From NCBI GenBank assembly GCA_030603375.1, contig JAUVXY010000089.1:1-6011 (forward strand): 6,011 nucleotides of DNA. The letters are read 5' to 3'. Shown piece after piece: positions 1 through 5,360 of the stretch. Below the pieces are notes generated by a model. It saw only the letters and a program-made list of their open reading frames with translations, made no database searches and had not been told where the DNA came from. Source of the stretch: Actinomycetes bacterium. Lineage in GTDB: Bacteria; Actinomycetota; Humimicrobiia; Humimicrobiales; Humimicrobiaceae. Numbering within the stretch: position 1 is the first letter of the stretch; every line of letters starts with the position of its first letter. A program made the position numbers and the translations under genes.

Positions 1-8
1 GTTCTTCC

Positions 9-43
9 CCCCTAAGCTTTAAATTTTTTAGAAAGCTTAAGGG
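9..43. terminator. Hairpin, possible terminator at the left edge
   Basis: CCCCTAAGCTTT (9-20) pairs with AAAGCTTAAGGG (32-43) in a 12-bp stem with one mismatch (C against A) and an 11-base loop containing a T run. There is no clear T tract after the stem on either strand, so intrinsic termination is uncertain. Its place just inside the repeats would suit the end of a transposase operon lying to the left of the window. That is an inference, because the gene itself is not visible. Confidence 0.35.
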
Positions 44-71
44 TATCAGATTAATAATTAGTCCGACAAGG

Positions 72-140
72 TGTCCGGATACTTCCGTTATGCTGTCCGG
101 ATGTTCCCGGAACGGTGTCCGGATGTGGCCGAAATACGCA
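72..140 (+). repeat. Three 22-bp tandem repeats, IS21-like terminal repeats
   Basis: The core TGTCCGGAT occurs exactly at 72-80, 94-102 and 116-124, an exact 22-bp period. After each core comes a looser CCG-containing half (TTCCG, TTCCCGG, TGGCCG). The last copy runs to ATACGCA at 134-140. Multiple short direct repeats of about this size just inside a terminal CA are known at the ends of IS21-family elements, where the transposase IstA binds. I remember similar TGTCCGGAT arrays next to istA/istB genes, but I cannot verify that here. No istA or istB coding sequence is in the window, so this is either the right end of an element lying to the left or a leftover scar. The repeats are contiguous, so this is not a CRISPR array. 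Confidence 0.5.
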
Positions 141-171
141 AGGAAATGATCAGCTTATTTTGACTATTAAA

Positions 172-200
172 TTGGTGTCCAACTTTTGGGGTTCATATCA
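172..200 (+). mobile_element. IS3-family-like terminal sequence (scar or right end)
   Basis: Read on the minus strand, 200 back to about 174 gives TGATATGAACCCC, then AAAAGTTGGACACC. This resembles the inverted-repeat ends of IS3-family (IS150-type) elements, which begin with TG and contain ACCCCAAAAGTTGGACA. The orientation places this as a right end with its tip at CA 199-200. No transposase frame precedes it, and only about 30 bp separate it from the 22-bp repeats, so it would be a deletion remnant. It could instead be a variant inner part of the same element that carries the repeats. The match is from memory. Confidence 0.4.
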
Positions 201-494
201 TCTTATACGCTTTCTATTAACCATTTCTAAATTACTATATTTTGGTTTGTTTACTAATTTGTTAACACTTTTCACTAATAATATCATATTTACTCTTTTT
301 ATTTAAAATTTATATTTTATGAAGAATTACTTGAAATTGAGGTCTATACTATTTTTTCTAGCGTAGGTTTTGGCAAGTGCTGTAAATATTGCACCTTTAT
401 TCTTTTTAATCCTACCCGTAAGGCAAGCATCCTTAATTATGCTTATCAGTATCGGCGTAGGAAAAGAAATAAAAATAGAAGATTTAGATATTAT

Positions 495-1190
495 TTAAAT
501 CATATTTTTCTTCTTGAAGCTAAAATATCCACCTTCTGCAACAATAATGTGATCAAGCACGCTTATTCCAACAATAGAGCATGACTTGCACAGCCTTCTT
601 GTAACCTCAATATCATCAAGCGAAGGCTCGGGGTCCCCGCTTGGATGATTATGCAAAAAAATAATTGAAGATGCCGATTCTTTTATCGCAGGTTTAATCA
701 CTTCCCTTGGATGGACTATTGACGCAGTGAGAGAACCCTGGGAGATAAGCACTTCCTTTATTAACTTGTTTTTAACATCAAGCAGGATCGTCCTAAACTG
801 TTCTTTTTTTAAGTCCTTCATAAGCGGAATATAATAATTTGCCACCTCACTGCTGCACCTGAAACTTTTATTGTTCCCATTTTGTTCAGAAACTGCCCTT
901 TTCCCTAATTCAAGTGATGCAAATATTTGAGCTGCTTTTGCTCTGCCAATACCATTAATTTCTAATAATTCCGGGAATGACACGTTTAGAAGATCCCTTA
1001 AATTTTTAAATTTTGAAATAACACTTTTTGCCAAATCCAGTGCAGACATACTTTCGCTATTACTTCCTATCCCGGTCCTTAGAACAATAGCAAGAAGCTC
1101 GCTGTTGGACAGAGATTCGGCTCCAAGTTTTATAAGTTTTTCCCTTGGCCTTTCTTCTTCGGGCCAATTTTTTATTGATATTTTATACAA
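495..1190 (-). CDS. radC: RadC family (UPF0758) JAMM/MPN-domain protein
   Basis: This 231-residue protein has the usual RadC length and layout. The N-terminal part has PEEERPREKLIKLGAESLS (10-28) and ELLAIVLRTG (31-40). A helix-hairpin-helix follows (LLEINGIGRAKAAQIF, 75-90), then a C-terminal MPN domain from about 110 to 229. The metal site HNHPSGDPEPSLDD (180-193) supplies H180, H182, S190 and D193 with the JAMM spacing. E130 is the likely catalytic glutamate. JAMM proteins are zinc-dependent hydrolases, but the substrate of RadC is unknown. The historical DNA-repair role is doubtful, since the E. coli radC102 mutation proved to be in recG. The start is TTG at 1190, because no ATG lies near the conserved N-terminus; the upstream AAAGAAAG is a weak ribosome site. 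It is transcribed away from the rhodanese gene's 3' end with a 158-bp gap, so it probably has its own promoter. Confidence 0.95.
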   Translation of the reverse strand: MYKISIKNWPEEERPREKLIKLGAESLSNSELLAIVLRTGIGSNSESMSALDLAKSVISKFKNLRDLLNVSFPELLEINGIGRAKAAQIFASLELGKRAVSEQNGNNKSFRCSSEVANYYIPLMKDLKKEQFRTILLDVKNKLIKEVLISQGSLTASIVHPREVIKPAIKESASSIIFLHNHPSGDPEPSLDDIEVTRRLCKSCSIVGISVLDHIIVAEGGYFSFKKKNMI

Positions 1191-1232
1191 CTTTCTTTGG
1201 CTCGGCTTAAAATTAAAATATTTAACGATTTC

Positions 1233-1258
1233 ACTTCAAAATAGTACCTGCTTGAAGT
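1233..1258. repeat. 7-bp perfect inverted repeat in the radC leader
   Basis: ACTTCAA (1233-1239) and TTGAAGT (1252-1258) are exact reverse complements around a 12-base loop. No T tract follows on the minus strand, so it is a poor terminator for the upstream rhodanese gene. It could be an operator or an RNA leader hairpin for radC. In AT-rich DNA, chance is also possible. Confidence 0.35.
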
Positions 1259-1269
1259 TTATCTTTATT

Positions 1270-1298
1270 AGATTAGCATAAATATGTAATTGTGTAAA
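1270..1298 (-). promoter_or_regulatory. Candidate radC promoter
   Basis: On the minus strand TTTACA (1298-1293) and TAATCT (1275-1270) are separated by 17 bp. TGC directly precedes the -10, giving an extended -10 form. The -35 matches the consensus at five of six bases and the -10 at only three, so the TG extension matters. A start near 1263 would give a leader of roughly 70 nt, which contains the inverted repeat at 1233-1258. Confidence 0.3.
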
Positions 1299-1348
1299 TA
1301 TATAATTGATATTTAATTTTCCGGATTCCTTTTTGCTTTTGTTTGATA

Positions 1349-1831
1349 CTACTTTACAACCTTGTAGCCCCTGTCCTGCCATTCTATGATACCGCCCATA
1401 TCATAAACTTCGCTAAAGCCATTTTTAACTAAAATATTGGCTGCATTACTGCTCCTCCTGCCGCTTTTGCAATAAACAATTATAGGCTTGTCTGCGGGTA
1501 ACTCACTCAGCCTCCCTTCAAGCTCTGATACGGGAATAAGCACGGCACCTTCTAAATGACCTTCCTTGAATTCTTCTGGAGTTCTTACGTCCAAGATTAT
1601 ATGGTCCTCTTTACTTGTAATTATTTCATAAACTTTTTCTACAGAAATTAGTACAACCTCTGGGGTTGATTCTTCTTTTTTTGTTGTCTCTTCTTCTTGA
1701 AATTCTCCTATCTCCCCTTCTGTCCCTGTATTTTCTGTGTTTCTAATTTTACAACCGCCGGCAACTGAAAAAATTAGAAACAGTGCTGCAAATAAAATAG
1801 TAATAGATATGCGCAATTTATTTTTTTCCAT
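1349..1831 (-). CDS. Rhodanese-domain lipoprotein
   Basis: This 160-residue protein starts with a lipoprotein signal: basic n-region (K3, K5, R7), a hydrophobic stretch (about 8-24) and a lipobox-like VAGGC with C27 as the likely lipidated residue. The alanine at -3 is less usual than leucine. An acidic, Glu/Thr-rich linker (about 31-58) leads to one rhodanese domain (about 60-158) with LDVRTPEEFKEGHLEGAVLIP (80-100) and the active-site loop CKSGRRS. C121 is the persulfide-forming cysteine. The six-residue loop is the sulfurtransferase type rather than the longer Cdc25 type. The domain should sit on the outer face of the membrane and handle sulfane sulfur, but acceptor and donor are unknown. 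The ATG is preceded by a strong GGAGG-type site (CCTCC at 1837-1841, 5 nt spacing). No functional partner is adjacent. Confidence 0.92.
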   Translation of the reverse strand: MEKNKLRISITILFAALFLIFSVAGGCKIRNTENTGTEGEIGEFQEEETTKKEESTPEVVLISVEKVYEIITSKEDHIILDVRTPEEFKEGHLEGAVLIPVSELEGRLSELPADKPIIVYCKSGRRSSNAANILVKNGFSEVYDMGGIIEWQDRGYKVVK

Positions 1832-1947
1832 AGTTCCCTCCCCTGCATAATAATGCTAAGCTTTAAGCGTTGAAAAATTTACCAAAAGTCAAAAAACTGT
1901 TTAGCGCCCATCCGGTATAATAAAATACACTTTACCCTGTCTGGCTT

Positions 1948-1961
1948 ATTATAGCTATAAT
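1948..1961. repeat. 14-bp perfect palindrome ATTATAGCTATAAT
   Basis: The sequence equals its own reverse complement with no spacer. It holds a TATAAT hexamer on each strand (plus 1956-1961, minus 1953-1948), so it could be a shared divergent -10 region or a symmetric protein site between the rhodanese and degV genes. No good -35 sits at the right distance on either strand. Because the region is AT-rich, chance is a real alternative. Confidence 0.3.
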
Positions 1962-2051
1962 CATACTATTAACTGGGTCACAATTAAATCCTTAAATTCA
2001 TAATCTCTTATTACTAAAAGCTTCCAAACCTAAAAGGTGAAAAAGTTTATA

Positions 2052-2080
2052 TTTACTTCAAAACTAAGTTAATATATCAT
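2052..2080 (+). promoter_or_regulatory. Candidate degV promoter
   Basis: TTTACT (2052-2057) and TATCAT (2075-2080) are separated by exactly 17 bp. They match the sigma-70/sigma-A consensus at four and five of six bases. Transcription would start near 2087, leaving a leader of about 45 nt that contains the good ribosome site AGAAAGGG (2116-2123) 7 nt before the ATG at 2131. Confidence 0.35.
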
Positions 2081-2130
2081 TTAAGACAATTAAAATTTTA
2101 TATTCATCTTAAGACAGAAAGGGTTGATTA

Positions 2131-2997
2131 ATGGACAATATCGCTATAATTACTGATAGTACAGCTGACATTCCTGTATCTCTTGCAGAAGAATATGGAA
2201 TAATTATTACACCTTTGTATGTTGGTTTTGAGGGAAAACTATATAAAGAAGGAAAGACAATAACTAGCGAGAAAGTATATGAAAAATTAGAAGCCGGAGT
2301 CAAAGTAAGCACTTCTGCTCCACCTACCGGAGATTTTGTAAATATTTTTAGAGACTTAATAGAGAAAAAAGGTAAAAATTTAATTTATTGCATCCATCTT
2401 AGCTCCAAACTTTCAGGCACTTTCAATTCTGCAAATCAAGCTAAAAAATTCTTCCCACAGGCAAAAATTAAAGTTATTGACTCTAAAAACGCTACTATCA
2501 GCTTAGGTTTTATTGCGCTGGAGGCAGCAAGAGCTGCCAGGGAAGGAAAAAGCGAAGAAGAAATAGATTCTTTGGTAGAATCCTTGATAAAGAAGAGTAA
2601 ATTTTTTGCAACAATAGAAAATTTTGACTATTTATTTAAAGGAGGCAGGGCACCATTTCTTGGAAAACTTCTAAGTAAATCAATAATATTTAAACTTATT
2701 ATTACCATTGATAAAAACGGTAAGGTAAAACCAAAGAAGATTGTAAGAAATATGAGAAATGTCCTCATTGAGTTCTGCAGGCAAGCTAAAAAGGCATCGT
2801 CTTTAGCCAAAAAGGTGCACATTGGTATTTTCTATGGTTCAAATAAAAAAATAGCTTTAGAACTTGAAAAGTTAATAAGAGATGATAGTGATATAGAAAG
2901 TGATGAAATAATTTTAACCGAGATAACTACTGTAATGAGTGCTCACACAGGACCGGGAATATCCGGAATAGCTATTTGCCCAAAAATTGAGTATTAG
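2131..2997 (+). CDS. DegV family fatty-acid-binding protein (FakB type)
   Basis: At 288 residues this is a full-length DegV protein. Visible signatures in order are ITDSTADIP (7-15), STSAPPTGDF (60-69), the lipid carboxylate-binding region SSKLSGTFNSA (91-101), VIDSKNATISLG (115-126), the domain hinge FKGGRAPFLGKLL (169-181) and AHTGPGISGI (271-280). DegV/FakB proteins bind a fatty acid in a closed tunnel and, in characterised Gram-positives, present it to the kinase FakA to make acyl-phosphate for phospholipid synthesis. No fakA is in this window, so the partner must lie elsewhere. The ATG has a good upstream AGAAAGGG. The gene stands alone: divergent from the rhodanese gene and followed by a 369-bp gap. 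Family assignment is firm; the bound fatty acid cannot be told. Confidence 0.95.
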   Translation: MDNIAIITDSTADIPVSLAEEYGIIITPLYVGFEGKLYKEGKTITSEKVYEKLEAGVKVSTSAPPTGDFVNIFRDLIEKKGKNLIYCIHLSSKLSGTFNSANQAKKFFPQAKIKVIDSKNATISLGFIALEAARAAREGKSEEEIDSLVESLIKKSKFFATIENFDYLFKGGRAPFLGKLLSKSIIFKLIITIDKNGKVKPKKIVRNMRNVLIEFCRQAKKASSLAKKVHIGIFYGSNKKIALELEKLIRDDSDIESDEIILTEITTVMSAHTGPGISGIAICPKIEY

Positions 2998-3048
2998 TCT
3001 TCAGTAAAATTAAAACAAGTAAAAACAGTGCAGCAACCACCGATGTTC

Positions 3049-3270
3049 TTAGAGATCTGCCATATTTTTATTAATATCTAATGTAAATGCTTCTGAGCTT
3101 ATGGCAATTTCACTAAATTCAAAGACATAAAAACCTGGCTTCCTCCAAAAATTATCATTACTGTAGAAGTGGCCTTCAAATGGCCCGTAGCAGTTTCTAC
3201 TGGACCCGACGCCTGACAACGTATCAGAACTGCCAAAGCGATAAACTAATTTGTTGACTAAATTGTCAAC
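3049..3270 (-). pseudogene. Start-less 73-codon open frame, likely the 3' end of a decayed gene
   Basis: On the minus strand a frame runs from just after tandem stops (TAA TAA) to a TAA at 3049-3051, giving 73 sense codons. It has no ATG or GTG in the first part; the first in-frame TTG lies at codon 17 and no ribosome site precedes it. The protein looks real rather than random: balanced composition, aromatic- and glycine-rich, with SGVGSSRNCYGPFEGHFY at residues 19-36 and PGFYVFEFSEIAI at 45-57. The SGxG...N.YG pattern faintly recalls META/HslJ-type beta domains, but the spacing is off and I would not name it. It lies antisense to the flanking genes and is most likely a truncated remnant. A small intact gene using an unusual start is less likely. 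Confidence 0.4.
3253..3270. promoter_or_regulatory. Inverted repeat GTTGAC-N6-GTCAAC, possible operator
   Basis: GTTGAC (3253-3258) and GTCAAC (3265-3270) are perfect reverse complements around TAAATT. The 18-bp symmetric layout is typical of sites bound by dimeric helix-turn-helix regulators, and it lies about 100 bp upstream of just such a gene (3367). TTGACT at 3254-3259 could serve as a -35, but no -10 sits 16-18 bp away. Autoregulation is an inference. Confidence 0.35.
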
Positions 3271-3366
3271 TTATTATCCTTTTAATTTCTCATGCAACCA
3301 TCAATGATAATGTAATATTAGAAATAATAAATTAAAAATAAAGGATACATTAATATCAGCTGAAAT

Positions 3367-3708
3367 ATGGAATATTCAAATAAGTGCTTTGGTCAGGCTT
3401 TAAAAGAAATAATGAAAGACAATAAGATAAAATCAAGAAGCCTGGCAAGTAAAACTAATCTTGACTTTAGTTATTTTAGCAAATTAAAGAAAAGAGAAAA
3501 GCGCCCGCCAATTCAAACTATTAAGATAATCGCTGGTGGATTAAATGTGCCAGCAGAATATTTTTTAGAGTATAGAGTTCATACAATAAAAAAGCTGCTG
3601 CTGAACAATCCTGACATGGTTGACAATGCTCTCAACTATGTAGAAAACTTAATAAATAAGGGTAAATTAAAAGTTGCAGAAGGAAAAACTCAATTTACAA
3701 AAAAGTAA
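3367..3708 (+). CDS. Xre/Cro-type helix-turn-helix regulator
   Basis: This 113-residue protein has a single Cro/C1-type DNA-binding domain at about residues 8-70. FGQALKEIMKDN forms helix 1. SRSLASKTNLDFSYFSKLKK covers the turn and recognition helix. PPIQTIKIIAGGLNVPAEYFLEYR is the usual end of the fold. The rest (about 71-113) has a short helix (IKKLLLNNPDMVDNALNYVE region) and a lysine-rich tail, possibly for dimerisation. No toxin, protease or phage gene lies beside it, so it is not obviously an antitoxin or phage repressor. The ATG at 3367 is forced by an in-frame TGA at 3361-3363. The nearest Shine-Dalgarno-like AAGGA (3341-3345) is 21 nt away, too far to be normal. A possible operator lies upstream at 3253-3270. 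Targets are unknown. Confidence 0.85.
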   Translation: MEYSNKCFGQALKEIMKDNKIKSRSLASKTNLDFSYFSKLKKREKRPPIQTIKIIAGGLNVPAEYFLEYRVHTIKKLLLNNPDMVDNALNYVENLINKGKLKVAEGKTQFTKK

Positions 3709-3876
3709 AATATATTTTTTACTTCAAACTATGCAAGCCTCGCCAACCATTTTTTAGCGTTTCGCTTAATATACATCAAGCAGTAAGATAGACTCTAAAA
3801 CCTATGCTCTTTTAAATTATTTGACATTAAATTAAAATTATCCCTGGAAGAAGAAAATCAACCAAAAATTTTAAAA

Positions 3877-4839
3877 ATGAATTTAGAAGATTTATCAGAA
3901 TTATTAGACAAAATTTTAAGCAAGTGCACAGTTTGCCCGCACAAATGCAAAGTTAACAGAAAAAAAGGAGAAAGAGGTTTCTGCGATGCAGGATATAAAC
4001 CTGTTGTGTCATCTGCTATGCCGCACCATGGGGAAGAGCCCCCTATTTCAGGAAACAGAGGCTCCGGAACCATATTTTTCACATATTGCAACATGAAATG
4101 TGTCTACTGTCAAAATTATCAGATAAGCCAGGAGCATGAAGGAAGAAAAGTCAGCACGCAAGATATTGCTGACATCATGCTGAAACTTCAGGCTGAAGGC
4201 TGCCATAACATTAATTTTGTTTCACCTACAATCTGGATCCCACAGATTGTAGAAGCGCTTTCAATAGCTAAAAAAAATGGGCTGACCATCCCTACTGTTT
4301 TTAATACAGGAGGATATGACAACCCACAATTAATAAAGATGCTAAATAGTGTAGTGGATATTTACATGCCTGATGCAAGATACAGCAGCAGCGATGCAGC
4401 AGAAAAATATTCCGGCATTAAAAATTATGTCAGGTATAACAGGCAGTCGCTTAAAGAAATGTACAGCCAGGTTGGCGGACTTAAGCTTGACTCAAACGGC
4501 ATTGCCATAAAGGGGCTTCTTGTAAGGCTTCTGGTTATGCCTGACAACATCGGTGGAATTAGAGAAACTTTAGATTTTATAAAAAATGAGCTTTCAACTG
4601 ATGTCTATCTTAGTATTATGGCACAATATCATCCTGCGTATAAAGCAAGAAACTACCCTGAACTGCATAGAAAAATAACAGCAGGGGAATACTTGGAAAT
4701 AGTAAAATATGCTGAAAAGATAGGATTTAACTTTGGATGGACGCAGGAGTACATATCACTAAACAGCAACAAAGATCTGTTTATGCCAGATTTTAAAGAT
4801 AAAGACGTCTTTAAATACAATAAAAAACATACCGAGTGA
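3877..4839 (+). CDS. PflX-like radical SAM protein (COG1313 type)
   Basis: This 320-residue protein has the layout of the PflX group, related to pyruvate formate-lyase activating enzymes. An N-terminal cysteine cluster CTVCPHKCKVNRKKGERGFC (C17, C20, C24, C36) precedes the radical SAM triad in YCNMKCVYCQNY (C71, C75, C78), which holds the 4Fe-4S cluster that cleaves S-adenosylmethionine. Later conserved-looking stretches are VFNTGGYD (141-148), YMPDARY (163-169), LLVMPDN (218-224) and MAQYHPAYKA (248-257). The protein should be cytosolic and oxygen-sensitive. Its substrate is unknown, and no glycyl-radical enzyme is adjacent. The ATG at 3877 fits the family N-terminus, and no ATG, GTG or TTG lies between it and the in-frame TAA at 3796. 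Its ribosome site is poor: GGAAGAAG at 3846-3853 is 23 nt away. It could be cotranscribed with the regulator 168 bp upstream, but this is uncertain. Confidence 0.9.
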   Translation: MNLEDLSELLDKILSKCTVCPHKCKVNRKKGERGFCDAGYKPVVSSAMPHHGEEPPISGNRGSGTIFFTYCNMKCVYCQNYQISQEHEGRKVSTQDIADIMLKLQAEGCHNINFVSPTIWIPQIVEALSIAKKNGLTIPTVFNTGGYDNPQLIKMLNSVVDIYMPDARYSSSDAAEKYSGIKNYVRYNRQSLKEMYSQVGGLKLDSNGIAIKGLLVRLLVMPDNIGGIRETLDFIKNELSTDVYLSIMAQYHPAYKARNYPELHRKITAGEYLEIVKYAEKIGFNFGWTQEYISLNSNKDLFMPDFKDKDVFKYNKKHTE

Positions 4840-4845
4840 TTCAAA

Positions 4846-5286
4846 TTATTCTTTTAGCTTGGCGCCGCAATAGGGGCATAGTTTAAATTCTTTTTTTACT
4901 TGTTTCCCGCACTTAGAGCATTTTAACCCATTATCTTTTTTAATATTACTGTGCTTTTTTTCAGGAGCAGCGCTCTTCTTAATTTTGATATCTTTATCCG
5001 TTAAATTAAAAATACTTTTAATTTTATTTAAAATTCTTACCTCGTCTTTTTTTAGTTCTCCGTCTTCCTTAAATTTTTTATACATATTCGAGTAAAAGTC
5101 TATTATGTCTTCCTTTTCAAACTTATTTAAAGTTTCTATTTCCTTATCCTTTAACTCTTTATATATGGCAACATTAACTTCAATTTCATCAAATTTCTTG
5201 TCCAGCAATTTATCACATTCTTTGCAGTAAAAAGATTCAGAGGAATCAGATAATTTTTTACCGCATTCCTGGCAGTATTCAGTCAT
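4846..5286 (-). CDS. Double zinc-ribbon protein with helical TerB-like middle
   Basis: This 146-residue protein has two CxxC-CxxC zinc ribbons. The N-terminal one is C5/C8 with C21/C24 (YCQECGKKL...FYCKECDKLL). The C-terminal one is C123/C126 with C137/C140 (LKCSKCGKQV...CPYCGAKLKE). Between them lies a charged helical region (about 34-103) with KEDGELKKDEVRILNKIKS (73-91), which resembles the acidic turn plus helix of TerB-like or EF-hand-like folds, then a lysine-rich linker (101-120). There is no signal peptide or membrane segment. The start is well supported by AGGAG (complement at 5292-5296) 5 nt before the ATG. It converges on the radical SAM gene with 6 bp between stops. I do not recognise a named family. 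Zinc ribbons of this kind bind nucleic acid or proteins, so an adaptor role is a guess. Confidence 0.85.
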   Translation of the reverse strand: MTEYCQECGKKLSDSSESFYCKECDKLLDKKFDEIEVNVAIYKELKDKEIETLNKFEKEDIIDFYSNMYKKFKEDGELKKDEVRILNKIKSIFNLTDKDIKIKKSAAPEKKHSNIKKDNGLKCSKCGKQVKKEFKLCPYCGAKLKE

Positions 5287-5360
5287 ATTTGCTCCTAAAA
5301 TATTTCTAATAGTTTATAAATAATATGTTTTTAATAATATTTTATCTTTCTAATATTGTT

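Larger units (their letters stand above)
1..494. other. Intergenic region with IS-like scars, no convincing gene
   Basis: No frame here has a recognisable product. The left part contains a hairpin (9-43), three 22-bp tandem repeats and an IS3-like terminus, all listed separately. From about 200 to 360 the DNA is very AT-rich with no motif I recognise. Between 327 and 498 both strands are unusually open: a plus-strand frame of 42 codons could start at TTG 370, and the radC frame on the minus strand continues open for 55 codons beyond its stop. Neither matches a family I know. The 63-codon plus-strand frame at 115-306 starts inside the repeats and runs through the IS-like terminus, so I treat it as chance. 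Confidence 0.6.
1832..2130. promoter_or_regulatory. Divergent intergenic region between the rhodanese and degV genes
   Basis: These 299 bp must hold the promoters of both divergent genes. Besides the degV promoter candidate and the palindrome listed separately, a small repeat GCAT-AATA-ATGC (1845-1856) sits next to the rhodanese ribosome site. The minus strand carries TTGACT (1893-1888) as a possible -35, but I find no matching -10 at 16-18 bp. No coding frame is convincing. Confidence 0.5.
2998..3366. other. Intergenic region with a possible gene remnant and an inverted repeat
   Basis: This 369-bp gap carries a start-less minus-strand open frame (3049-3270) and an inverted repeat (3253-3270), both listed separately. 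No hairpin terminator for degV is apparent. The stretch from about 3170 to 3240 is visibly richer in G and C than the rest of the gap, which supports former coding. The last 60 bp before the regulator gene are very AT-rich, without a good promoter match. Confidence 0.5.

Noticed and set aside
72..137. CRISPR array
   Set aside because: The repeats are contiguous and only partly conserved, with no unique spacers between them and no cas genes.
115..306. 63-codon plus-strand frame
   Set aside because: It begins with GTG inside the 22-bp repeats, runs through the IS-like terminus and AT-rich DNA, has no ribosome site, and resembles no protein.
425..444. AAGCAT/ATGCTT hairpin as radC terminator
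   Set aside because: Six A/T-rich base pairs with no T tract on the minus strand; insufficient.
2109..2312. Minus-strand frame overlapping the degV 5' end
   Set aside because: It lies antisense to clearly conserved degV sequence; a hydrophobic mirror frame with no support.
2628..2822. Minus-strand frame inside degV
   Set aside because: Fully antisense to the conserved hinge region of DegV.
3367..3708. Regulator as antitoxin of a toxin-antitoxin pair
   Set aside because: No small toxin-like gene is adjacent on either strand; flanking frames are intergenic or a radical SAM gene 168 bp away.
3768..3778. Terminator hairpin AGCG-TTT-CGCT after the regulator
   Set aside because: The stem is only 4 bp and no T tract follows, too weak to call.
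3821..3826. Perfect TTGACA as promoter -35 for the radical SAM gene
   Set aside because: No acceptable -10 lies 15-19 bp downstream; the sequence there reads ATCCCTGGAAG.
3858..4094. Minus-strand frame over the radical SAM 5' end
   Set aside because: Antisense to the conserved cysteine clusters; no independent evidence.
4653..4844. Minus-strand frame over the radical SAM 3' end
   Set aside because: Antisense to conserved coding sequence; no ribosome site.
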